DNA of 64,000 nucleotides from Craterostigma plantagineum (lineage: Eukaryota; Streptophyta; Magnoliopsida; Lamiales; Linderniaceae): the NCBI GenBank assembly GCA_027422505.1, contig JAPQWV010000122.1:806001-870000 (forward strand), written 5' to 3'. The position numbers and the translations under genes are program-made. A model generated the notes under the pieces. It did not search any database. It had not been told where the DNA came from and worked only from the letters and a program-made list of their open reading frames with translations. This document shows, piece after piece, positions 36,346 to 46,757 of this stretch (position 1 is the stretch's first letter; each line of letters starts with the position of its first letter).

Positions 36346-37269
36346 TCACTTACTGTGCCAAAACAAGTAGTACACCAAAGCCAAGAAGAGGTACATTACA
36401 GCGTACATAGAAACTAAAAAACTGTAACTGAATATCTGATAGTAGCCGTAATCATAATAATAATAATTGTCATCAATTACCGCGTACGGATTGTAGAACT
36501 CATCGAGGATGTTTTCCTCTTCCCTCCAACGCATTACGCCGTTCACCATACACTTTCTCGCTCTCTCCACGCCAGGTTTCACTGCATCCACACCGCCCCT
36601 TCTTCCGCTCAAGCTTTTTTGCTTCACCTCAATCGTCGCCGTCGCCGCCGAAGTACCATTACCGTCCCCCAACGCCGACAGGCACTTCGCCGCGTAAGAA
36701 GCGGCGACCCTCAAATAAGCCCTCGCATTGCCCCTCTCGCCGTAAGTCAACGATTCGACGTCGGAGACGTTGCCCAGCAAATCGAGCGTTTTGAAGAGCA
36801 GATTCGAAGAGCTCTTCATCCACCTCTCGCAGTGCTGGATCTCGTCGCTGCCCTTCGATTCGTTCAAGAGGAGGCTCGCCTTCTTGGCTTCGCTGATGGA
36901 GGCTCGGATCGAAGCGGAGAAGATTCGGGTCGGGTCGTGGTCGAGGAGGGACGATCCGTTGATGGCGGCGGACATCGTCTCGTAGCAGAGGTCTGGGTAG
37001 GGCGTGACGTGGCAGTAGTATTTGGAGGAGTTAGAGAGGTACTTGTTGGTTGGTTCCTTCTCCTTTGCTATGCAGACGTAGTATAGGATCGTGGATGTTG
37101 CGATTATGGTGAGTAATACGAGCGAAGCTACGGTGATTGTTTTGCGGTAAGATCTGAGCTTTGTGTAATAATAAGAGGGTTGCTGCTGTACTGTTGTTTG
37201 GTCTTCGATAAGGGATTGCTTGCTTGAGATGGTGAACCTTTCTTCGCCGCTTGCTGAAGAAGAATCCAT
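36346..37269 (-). CDS. PMEI (invertase/pectin methylesterase inhibitor) domain protein with two membrane segments
   Basis: Single exon, 307 residues. The first ATG in frame is at 37269; the frame is open a little further upstream but without ATG. Residues about 44-67 (TITVASLVLLTIIATSTILY) form a membrane anchor instead of a cleavable signal peptide. YYCHVTPYPDLCYETM (Cys86 and Cys95) is the first disulfide hairpin of the PMEI fold. Then come IRASISEAKKA, HCERWMKSSSNLLFKTLDLL, NARAYLRVAASYAAKCLSAL and a third pair ending in RARKCMVNGV. No pectinesterase catalytic domain follows. A Tyr-rich stretch (DDNYYYYDYGYY) leads to a second hydrophobic segment near the C-terminus (LVSMYAVMYLFLALVYYLFW). 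Two membrane segments are unusual for this family. PMEI proteins inhibit cell-wall pectin methylesterase or invertase; inhibition here is inference from the fold. Confidence 0.85.
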   Translation of the reverse strand: MDSSSASGEERFTISSKQSLIEDQTTVQQQPSYYYTKLRSYRKTITVASLVLLTIIATSTILYYVCIAKEKEPTNKYLSNSSKYYCHVTPYPDLCYETMSAAINGSSLLDHDPTRIFSASIRASISEAKKASLLLNESKGSDEIQHCERWMKSSSNLLFKTLDLLGNVSDVESLTYGERGNARAYLRVAASYAAKCLSALGDGNGTSAATATIEVKQKSLSGRRGGVDAVKPGVERARKCMVNGVMRWREEENILDEFYNPYAVIDDNYYYYDYGYYQIFSYSFLVSMYAVMYLFLALVYYLFWHSK

Positions 37270-37869
37270 GGCTTCTTCTCCTTCTCCTTCTTCCTTTTTG
37301 CTTTGACTGGTCAATGAATGGTGGACTGCTGTGTTTTTTTGGGAGTTATTAATTTGTAGAGGAGGAGCTTCGATTAATATTACTTTGCTTGGACTGACTA
37401 CAAGGGTGACGATGATTGTTTAATGGAAGACGACGACGACTTTGAACTTTCTTGGCATTGACTTCACCCCATTCAACACTCGGGTATCAATGAACGTGAT
37501 TATTATTCCTTCTTTTCTTTTTTGGGTACCACAAAAATCAGCGTTGGTTGGCACATCACATACATTCATAGACAATGATGTGTGCTTTTATTCCATGTTC
37601 GAAGTGAAGACAATCATTTTTCTTTCAAAAACAAAACCCATTATGGCGTTCATTGATGAAGAATCGAATAAGAAAGACTGTTCATTGAGAATTAGATTAG
37701 GTGGTGTTGGGCTGGTACGAAAAAGGTTACCTGTTCACAACGGAATCATACGACGGCCATATCTGTTCTTTTATGATGAAAACAATATAACCCAATCAAT
37801 AAACATATTGAAAATATATGTAGATAGCCATTTCATCATTGTTCTTCTCACTGGGAAAAAGAATATATT

Positions 37870-37900
<31 letters not shown>

Positions 37901-38045
37901 GCCACTAGGCCTACGGTGAAAAATAAACAAACGAAGAAAACAGTTCATTACATGCACCAACACACAGCCATCTTCACAAAAAAAAAAAAAAACCAAACCA
38001 GTTATAAAACAAGCTCACGGAACACTAAAACACAGCCCCAATCAT
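37270..38045. other. Intergenic region between PMEI-domain and HVA22 genes
   Basis: Contains the PMEI gene promoter and the HVA22 3' end. An (AC)n-(AT)n microsatellite lies at about 37871-37900. The long open frame 37442-38143 has no recognisable product and is rejected. Confidence 0.45.
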
Positions 38046-39258
38046 TTAGTACCTATTATAATCATCCTCGTAGCTGTAGTGACCGTCGTAAAAAGTATAG
38101 TTGCTACTCCTCGACGTGCTTTCTCTATTCGCCTGAGGATTAAATTGTCACAAGAGACTTCAAAGCATATAGCAACGGAACAAAGGGAAAAAGAAAACAT
38201 ATATGAAGTATATCATCACGTACTCTTCTCTTAATCATCTTCTCAAATGCTTCAGGTCCATTCTCTTCAATGTACTTCTCTGCTGCGGTTAAGATATCAT
38301 CTGACTTGCCAAACATGTCCTTCTTCCTCGGTACGTACCATATGTTGACCGTCTTTTGCCGGGTGACAATGTAAGGCCTAACGTACTGCTCGTAAACATA
38401 CGCAGCTCCACTAAAGTACGGTATAACCAACCAACATGTTAAGATTAGCTTCCCATAGGACCATAACGGTACCCTACATAAACACAGATACGAGATTATA
38501 TTTTCAAGCACAAGAGAGAGTTGTAATTATTCACCAAACACGTGCTGCTCAAAATTCCGAAACATTTCGACCATTCCATTTCATGGACAACAGTTGTCAT
38601 AGATACTACATGTATAGCTTGATCTGTATATGTCCCAAGTCCTAACAGTTACAAAATCTCAAGATGTGGAAGAAAAAGATATACCATTCAAGGACCTTAG
38701 CGAAAGTAAGCTCAAAAAGGGTAATCATAGAGTAGAGAACCCAATAAGTGAGCCACTGCTGATCATCAACAGGTGATTTAGTCTCAATTGCACGAATAGA
38801 CGCATACCTGCCCAAGATCTTATTTTTCTTCAGAGAAACCACAGAAAAGTAGATTGTGCATTGATACAATTGAAGATCAAACATCATCACTTACAGTGGA
38901 TAAACCAGACTGACGACAGGCCTGCATTGTCCCCAGATCATATAAAATTAGTCGACAAACAAGCAAATTAAAGCAGCCAAAAAATAGCCATTACATCAAA
39001 AGGGAAAAAGAGAGAAAAAAAGGAGATTCCTGGCTAAACAACTGAAGCAAACTCGCTCAAAACAAACGCAAATAGAGAAAGAACGCAAACTCAATAAAAA
39101 TTTAAAAAGACGAAGCTTCCGTTCAATTAAAGCAGAATCGAAGTGAGGGAATGCTGAATAGAATTAGTATTGGTACTTGAATGATGAACATACCCAGCAA
39201 GGACGTCGATGTTTTGCAGCACGAGTTTGAGGAAGCTCCCAGCACCAGATCCACCCAT
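38046..39258 (-). CDS. HVA22: HVA22 family protein (TB2/DP1, REEP-like)
   Basis: HVA22 proteins are small ER membrane-shaping proteins of the REEP/DP1/Yop1 group; several plant members respond to abscisic acid and stress. Exons were inferred on the minus strand: 39194-39258, 38895-38921 (27 bases), 38685-38807, 38224-38473 and 38046-38132, giving 183 residues. The joined text reads MGGSGAGSFLKLVLQNIDVL, AGPVVSLVYPLYASIRAIET, DDQQWLTYWVLYSMITLFEL, KLILTCWLVIPYFSGAAYVY and ILTAAEKYIEENGPEAFEKM. The tail ends FYDGHYSYEDDYNRY. The hairpin-forming hydrophobic segments are present. The gene resembles Arabidopsis HVA22a most in my recollection, but that was not tested. The 5' UTR begins near a (GA)n run at 39419-39452. 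Confidence 0.95.
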
Positions 39259-39416
39259 TAATTTGCGGTTAGCTTATTAGAACACGAGTTTTTGTCCTGT
39301 CAGATAATTGAGGAATAATGATGGGAATCGAGCGAATGTTTGGAATGTTCTAGGAAAACGCTTGCGTGATGGGGAATGGAATGTCGAAGTTTGAGTGGAG
39401 TTCACAAAAGGAGATG

Positions 39417-39418
<2 letters not shown>

Positions 39419-39452
<34 letters not shown>
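39419..39452. repeat. (GA)n microsatellite upstream of HVA22
   Basis: About 17 GA units lie roughly 160 bp upstream of the HVA22 start codon, in its 5' UTR or core promoter. Confidence 0.9.
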
Positions 39453-39454
<2 letters not shown>

Positions 39455-39479
39455 TGGGGTTCGACACCCACGGTGACGG

Positions 39480-41459
39480 TAGATTAAAAATAGCCATATT
39501 ACTGAATTACCCTCACCAGGCTTGAGTGCCGAACTGCCGATTTCAACTTTGTGGACTAAATCGTAGTTTTCTTGGGTATATTTCTTTCGTATTTATCAAC
39601 AGTTTTCTACTCTCTTTCAAACTTTTTTATTGGCAGTTTTTATTTCATGTAGCTAAATAGCCCGAAGAGCCTATAACCAAATACAAGGAGAAAAGCCTAA
39701 AAAAACAAGATCCAAAGCCGTTAACACAAAGAACTAAAAGAACATATCACAAAATAGTTATTAAGTCAAATATACAAAACTCTTCACTTTCTCGGTCTTC
39801 GACTTCAATAACCTTGTCTTCTTCACTTTATTTTGGGCGGCCAGGCCCGCCAAGCCCGCGCGCTCCCCGCTTGCAGGGCGGGGCGGGTCTTTATTTTTTA
39901 GGCACGCTAAATGGCGGGCTACGAGCCGTCCCGTTTAGACAACTCTGATTTTAACTGCTATTGCACACTCTATTGTTTCTCAAAATTTGTTTCTTGCAAG
40001 AAGTTTGAAAGATGGAGTCCAGTAAGAAGCTTGAAAATTTCTTGAGCGTGATGGACACCAGGACGATGACCTATGCTCATAGTTGATAGCCGTGATATTC
40101 TATTTGAGAAATGAAAATCAATTGATATTATATCATGGGCGGATCTAGAGTAAGGATCGGGGGCTCTGGAATTTCGAATATTTTAGTAGAAAGTATATTT
40201 ATACTCCCTCTGATTTTCAGTACATATGGTTTAAGGTTTTTTCACCTATATTAAGAAATAAATAAAATGTCTAATATACCCCTAATTAATTGCTTAAGCA
40301 TATTTAACATATTCCATTGAAAATCATAAAAAAGGGTAAACCTGGAAAGATGATAACAATTTGTATTGAAAGATGTAAAACGACATCTAATTAGAAACAA
40401 AATGAGAGAGCTAAAACGACATGTAAACAAAATCGGAGCAAGTATTAACTTTTGTTCTTATAGGCACATAAGTTAATTCAGTTGGTGAATAATTTAATAT
40501 CTATTTCAACGTTGTTGGTTCAATTTTTTTGAAGCTATTTTTCATGTTTTAGCTTTTGTTTTGAAACTAAGGGTAAGGTGGGTTGCGCTCAAATTCAGGC
40601 ATGTGTTGGGCCTCAAATGGCCATCTAGCTAGACCCATGTAATTAGTACCGAAAACATATTGTGAAAGCAAGCCCCTGCTGCCCCATTCATTCATTTAGC
40701 AATTCAGCCGAATATGGATTTTCGCTCATTTCTTGCATTTATTGAGAGAGGTATTGAACAAAATTGAGAATTGATCAAAATAATTCCAAACTTGTCTAGT
40801 TTCTTCTCTGTATAAATACACCAGTTTTAATAAAAAATATAATAAAGAAAACTAATGCTAAAATGATAGACATGCAATTAAAATATCAAACAAGCGTCGA
40901 TCAAATATAAATAGAAAATATATGTATTTTGAGTCCAAAACTGATATTATTATACTATCTCCGGCGCGGCCTGGCGTGGCTACCACCTATAATACCGTCC
41001 TAGACTGGTGCCCAAGTTTCATATATAACAAAAAGCCAACGACTACTATATTTTTTACATCTTAAAAAAAATGAAGTATTATTATTGCGACACACACGCA
41101 GGCATCAACTAGTACCTTTCATCAAAGCTAATATGATCGATCATTAATAAAGGACAAAGTTCAATAATTCTCGTTGCGTCTAACGTGGAGTGATGCATGT
41201 AGATTCCAAAGAATCATAACGGTACTCTTGTGAGTCACGACTGACTCAGATTTTAAGTCACGTACGGTACCATCGTGGACCAAACTTAATATTCTCGGAT
41301 ATCCTTTTTTCCTCTTTTCTTTTTCCTCTTACATATCTTTCTAATAATACGAACAACGATTAAAATCGGGCCAGTGCTACGTCGGAATTGCATGCGAACT
41401 ATATAACATCTTCAAGTCCACATTAGAACAAAAATATTGTAATATGTATATACAGAGGA
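39480..41459. other. Gene-free stretch with hAT fragments
   Basis: At 39838-39950 there is a GC-rich hAT fragment ending GTCCCGTTTAGACAACTCTG. At 40137, GGGCGGATCTAGAGTAAGG is a fragment of the CAGNGGCGGA hAT family. No gene was recognised. Confidence 0.55.
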
Positions 41460-41822
41460 ATTTTATGGCACTCACCTTATATGAGCACCTTATGTGGGCA
41501 CCTGTTGACGTGGCACCGATTCGTGTCATTTCAACATCTCACATCGACATTTAAGATTATGTCGTCTTAATTAATACCTTCTAGGTGCCATTAATCAACG
41601 TTTCAGATGCTGATGTGGCATACACGATATATTTCATTGACACGCAAAATGTGCCAATATATTTCTAGGCGTCAATATGCCACATCAAGCATCCGAAACG
41701 TCGATTAATGGCACATAAGAGGTGTTAATTAAGAAGACATAACCTTAATGTCGATGTAGGATGTTGAAATAGCACGAATCGATGCCACAAAAGGTGCTCA
41801 CATAAGGTGAGCACCATAAAAT
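41460..41822. mobile_element. Foldback MITE with arms of about 160 bp
   Basis: 41460-41625 (ATTTTATGGCACTCACCTTA ... GATGTGGCATAC) is closely matched by the reverse complement of 41660-41822 (ATTTTATGGTGCTCACCTTA ... GATGTGGCATATT). A loop of about 35 bp separates the arms. Both arms contain TTCATCGACATT-type and GTGCCATTAATC words in the same order. The transcript would be a long hairpin. No clear target duplication. Confidence 0.85.
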
Positions 41823-42176
41823 ATACGCATGTGGAGAACTTATTCTTCCTTTTCAATAATTTGCAGTCAGCAATCAAATTCAATTATTCAACACTCAACA
41901 GTCATAACTCACAAAGTTAATTATGATGCAGGCCCCCTTTAAGTTTTAAAATAGGATCAGGCTCTGTTAGTATAAAATTTAGTTTTAAGGACCCGATTTC
42001 TGCAGTACCACTTCATTGTTATTCAGTATCACTTTATTGTTTTGCAGTACCACTTCATTTTTTACGGCAGAACAATAAAAATTGAAGTGGTACTGCAGAA
42101 AAATGAAGTGATACTGCAGAAATCGGGTCCTAAAACTAATTCTTAAACTGACAGGGCCTCAAATCAATTTTAAAAC

Positions 42177-42906
42177 TGTAGGGATTTTTTTTTTCAGACC
42201 AATTCCAGTCCAAACCCAACCCGGTATAAGCTTGTGGGGTTCCTCTCTAAAACCAATTGGCAATAGAGGGAGTGAACCCACAAGCTTATAAACCAATCTA
42301 GTTTTCTTTTAACTTTCGGTGTGGGACTTCAGTTTGCATACCCAACAAAACTTCCCTCAAACTCAAGACCACACAACGGGCCTCCCTTCGATGATTATCT
42401 GCACCAAGCGCTTTCCCGCAATCACTGCACCAAGCGCTTCTCACCGCAGATTCACCGATCGTCCTTACAAGGGGCCGGGGACACACCGTATCCGGGCTAG
42501 AATTTCTCCTTCTGAAGGCACCTCACATGTTCGTCCATGCTCATCGCACCATTTGTAGGGATTTTTTTTTTTCAGGCCAATTTCAGCCCAAACCCAACCC
42601 GGTATAAGCTTGTGGGGTTCCTCTCTAAAACCAATTCGCAATAGATGGAGTAAACCCACAAGCTTATAAACCAATCTATTTTTCTTTTAACTTTCGGTGT
42701 GGGACTTCGGTTTAGGGCTGGGGAAATATACCGAAATATCGATATACCGTCCTTATCGTATCGAACCATACCGAGAATATCGACAATTCTGGTATACCGA
42801 AGTTTTTGGTAAGGTATGATACCGTACCGAAAATTTTCGGTACGGTAATGGTATGAAAATTTTAAAAATTGGGTATACCGATAATATCGAAATACTAAAT
42901 TTTTTA

Positions 42907-42949
<43 letters not shown>

Positions 42950-43489
42950 CTACATGTATTATGTTTTCTGAAGAAAAATATATAATGGATAAAAATATTA
43001 TAAGGGTCTTCATAAATTTATTTAGACCATAAGTTATTTATATGTATATATACACCTACAATATAAAGTTGTATTTTGTGCTTATGTAAAGTTCTTTGTC
43101 TTACTAAGGACTCTGACTAAAATATCTAAATTATTTAAGGTTATTTTATCAATTAAAAATTTTATTATTTTGGAAAATTCGGTATTAATAATCCATCTTA
43201 TTGGGGCCTAGGGAATTTGAATTGACTAAAATTCAAAAACAACGAATTAACGAGTTACAAGACACGCATGGTAGAAAACCCTCCGCGTGAATGGTATAGA
43301 AGGTATGATACCGATACCATACCGAAATTTCGGTAGGATACCGTATCGAAATTTAAGGTATACCGAAATTTTGGTATGATATTGGTATGATTTTTTTCGA
43401 TACCGGATTTTCGGTACGTTATACGGTATGACAATGTTGGTACGGTATACCGTACCGAACCACCCCTACTTCGGTTTGCATACCCAATA
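42177..43489 (-). mobile_element. TRIM-like LTR element with 5-bp target duplication, itself interrupted
   Basis: LTR copies lie at 42177-42347 (171 bp) and 42554-42712 plus 43477-43489. They share TGTAGGGATTTTTTTTT, AACCCAACCCGGTATAAGCT, CTCTAAAACCAATT, AACTTTCGGTGTGGGACTTC and TTTGCATACCCAA. The flanking duplication AAAAC (42172-42176 and 43490-43494) is exact. Beside the right LTR, GCTCATCGCACCA is a decayed version of the initiator-Met primer site in minus orientation. A purine-rich tract (reverse of CTTCCCTCAAAC) adjoins the other LTR. The internal part (42348-42553) has no retroviral-type coding. Confidence 0.82.
42713..43468. mobile_element. hAT element inside the TRIM LTR
   Basis: The ends TAGGGCTGG...CCACCCCTA are flanked by CTTCGGTT (42705-42712 and 43469-43476). 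The undamaged sister LTR at about 42326-42336 shows the empty site (GACTTCAGTTTGCATACCC). The 756-bp element has many GGTATACCGAAATTT-type repeats within about 200 bp of each end, a (TA)n run at 42914-42941 and no gene. Confidence 0.92.
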
Positions 43490-43507
43490 AAAACAGTAAC
43501 GGGCCCG

Positions 43508-44290
43508 AAACGAAGTTGCCCATTAATCAATCCTTCCGAGAGTGATAAGATCAACAAATTGTGAGATAATTTCGTTTGTCTTTTTACGTCCACTAGCTCA
43601 CCGATTAATATGTAGTGCTTGCTGGTTACAAGTCACGTGGCAATGAATAAAAGAAAAAGAAAGAAGAATTATACGTCACGTAGCTTCTCGGTTTGGATTC
43701 ATGTGATCTAATAATACAGAAATCAACTAGGCTTGATAATACATTTGATGCAACGCAAGACAGGGAGAGAAATATTTAGTTATTGCAAGAAACTAATTTT
43801 CGATATCGAATCATCATCTACGTAGCAGTTCTCAATAAAAAACTATATAGTTGTCACCCACATATAGCTAATCTAGAAAATAATAATCGACTTCAATGCT
43901 ATATAAATATGTGATGTATCTATGAAGGTAATGCGTGTGTCTATATTGTCTTATAGTGTCCACCAAGTCTGTCTACATCAGTTAATGTGAGTTTAAATAA
44001 ATAAAAAAGAATATATGAGTGTGAGTGCTTGAAGACTGTACGGGAGTTGTGAGACCTCATAATAATTGAGGGTATCAATAATTACAAAAACAAATATTAA
44101 TCTGGATCAACCGTATTTGTTTTGGTGTGATAGTTTATTTTGCATATCAACGTGATACTAGAATATTGTGTTTGTCTAATCACGGTGATGCGTGAGCGAT
44201 ATTGCGTAAATGTTATAATTAATTTTACGAATATTATATAGATCATGTTGACATTATATTGAGATGATATTTGTATAATAAATAATTACT
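43508..44290. other. Gene-free stretch
   Basis: AT-rich; nothing recognised. Confidence 0.45.
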
Positions 44291-44298
44291 ATTTAGAT

Positions 44299-44969
44299 TA
44301 GGGGTGGGCATCGGGTCGGGTAGTTCGGGTTCGGGTAGTTCGGGTTCGGGTTAAGATTTTCACTACCCGAACCCGACCCGATTTACGGCGGGTACCTGCT
44401 TGTCGGGTATGTATCGGGTTCGGGTACCCGACATCGGGTAGTCGGGTACCCGATTTTTTAATTGGGATATGACTAAAAATATTATAATTCAATAATATTA
44501 AAATATCCATGTTATAAATTAATATCGCTTACAATATTTGGATATTTTGTTTTCAATAAATGTAATATATACATATTTTATATGTTTATTTATAAAATTT
44601 TGAGAATATATTTTAAATTTTTATGATGATATATGCATTGATATAAAATATCTGTTGTTGATTATACACTTAAAATAAGAAATTAGTCGAAATATTATTT
44701 AAACTTTAACATCACTCAAATTATATATTGATATCTAAATATGTAATTATATATATTTTTAATGTATGTACAAAATTAATAATTTAAAAAAAAATTGTCG
44801 GGTACCCGATCGGGTTATTCGGGTAATAAATTACTACCCGATACCCGATCCGATTAATAAATTCGGGTATCGGGTAACCCGATACCCGACAAATAACCCG
44901 AATTACCCGACCCGAACCCGATCGGGTTCGGGTAAAACCCGAATACCCGAACCCGAACGCCCACCCCTA
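44299..44969. mobile_element. hAT element with CGGGTACCCG subterminal repeats
   Basis: The ends TAGGGGTGGGC...GCCCACCCCTA are perfect 11-bp inverted repeats. The flanks ATTTAGAT (44291-44298) and TTTTAGAT (44970-44977) match at 7 of 8 bases. The 671-bp element has arrays of TCGGGTACCCGA-like words at each end and an AT-rich, non-coding middle. Confidence 0.9.
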
Positions 44970-44977
44970 TTTTAGAT

Positions 44978-45615
44978 ATCGCGTTTAAAATTTTTTAAGA
45001 ATTAATAAGAAGTTTTTTTTATAGATATTCAATATAATTATTTACTTTTAAATATATTTTTTAAGATTTAAATACTTCAATTATATAATGTAAAATATGA
45101 ATAAGGATATATTAGACATACTACACTAAATGTAATAATATCAATAATATCAAGACAGAGGGAGAGAATAAATGCTTAGTTATTGTTACTGATCAAATCA
45201 TTTTCTAAAAAGTTTTTTACTACTTTTTTTTTTAAAATCTTTCGAGCTTTCGAAATTAACTATTTACCATCGTCCTTGAGCTTCAAGAATACAAAGCTGG
45301 TCGAACTAAAAATAATCCAGGCACAGGCAGAACCCATTTCGAGGTCTGAGTCGTTTTTATAGCCCTCAAGCATTAGTTACAAATATCTATGGACTAGTCA
45401 AAATAAACTTATAACTGGAATTCATTTCTTAAACGAGTTCCATTTCGTTACGATTACTCGAAAAAGAGAAAACAGAAAGTAATCAAAAGATAACAAAGCT
45501 ATGGTCGTTCCATGCTATACACATGTTTGTTTCGATGTCCTAAACCGCCTAACACGTGGCCGATTATTAAGGCCCTAATTGATCTACTTACACGTAATTT
45601 TACTCGTGTAATTAT
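44978..45615. other. Gene-free stretch
   Basis: Nothing recognised. It ends with ATTAT (45611-45615), the target duplication of the next element. Confidence 0.45.
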
Positions 45616-46757
45616 TGTTAGGATCGGTTTACGCGTTTAGAGGGGGGGTGAATAAACGCTTGACGCCTTTTTGGTATTTAACCAGTTAAGGTTAATACCG
45701 GTGCTTGATTTTTCTCTTTGTGTTATTTGCGGAAGCTTGTAGATCGGTTCTGATTCAGAAACCGATAATCTGTGCGTAGTGTTAGTGTGTGTGTGTAAGA
45801 CAATACCAGTTTGTTTCTGGAAGTTCGGAGTTGAATCTCCTACGTCTCCCCTTCTTCCTCGTGAGGAAGGTTCACTAGACTTCAGTTATACACTCGCAGT
45901 ACAACCTACCCGGCTGCCCTCAGCCTTATCTAGTGAATTCCTAGGCAGTCGTAAAATACAATCCACCTACTTCAACAGCTTTTTACAGTCCGTCGGAATA
46001 ACAATAACTCACTTACTTAACCTGACCGGTTATCGTACAGTGAGGACAACACTTTCTAAATTTCTCGCTTTGTTCTTGACTTTCGTCTGATTGATTTCTC
46101 GTGGTTGTGTTGTTTTCTTCCTCAGTGTTTCTTCTATGATATATATACTTGTTTGTTGATGAAGAAGACCGTTGTGAAATAGCTCCAAGTGCTGAGCTGT
46201 GCATTAAATGCACTTTCCAAAAATGGGTACTGTCCGGTCTTGGCAGCAGTTCATACTGTCTCATTTACTTTTTCCATTTTAAGCTTGGCTTGACTTCGAC
46301 ATGACTTCCTATGGCAGCCTTGCATTAAAGATTTCGACAGTAGGTTTCATTCTCCCGCCTTGAGTAAATTTGAATCTTTGTACACGTGGCATGCTTGATG
46401 ACAGAACTCCGGTCTTCGCACTTTATTGGTCCGGTATCTGAGTTCTGATCTTGGCTCCTGCCAGCTCCGGTATATCTTTATGTATCTTTCGGTCTTAGGC
46501 ACGCTTCTTCTAATAATCAGTCTTGTGTTCTTTTTAACTGATGTCCGATCTCCTGCGCATATGTAATCTGCTGATTGACATCCGAACTTTTAATCTTCTT
46601 CTAACTGGTATCCTTAACCAGGCTTGAGCAGTTTCCTTCAGACTTATTATCTGGTCTTTTAATCTTCGGTCTTATGTTCTTCTGACGGTATTCTTAATCA
46701 AGTTTGGACAATCACCAAAACTGTTTAATCTGAATTCTTGATTCACGATTCCTAACA
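45616..46757 (-). repeat. 3' LTR of the Gag-only element
   Basis: Ends TGTTAGGA...CCTAACA. It carries 25 extra bases near 45638 that the other LTR lacks. Confidence 0.95.

Larger units (their letters stand above)
41929..43507. mobile_element. Foldback MITE interrupted by a TRIM
   Basis: The left arm, from CAGGCCCCCTTTAAG (41929) through AGGACCCGATTTCTGCAGTA (about 41980-42018), is mirrored by the right arm at about 42070-42176. The outer right end resumes at 43495 as AGTAACGGGCCCG after the TRIM. Both arms contain GTACCACTTCATT-like repeats. Confidence 0.7.

Noticed and set aside
37442..38143. 233-residue open frame
   Set aside because: No family resemblance, low-complexity Lys/Thr end, and it overlaps the HVA22 3' exon on the other strand.
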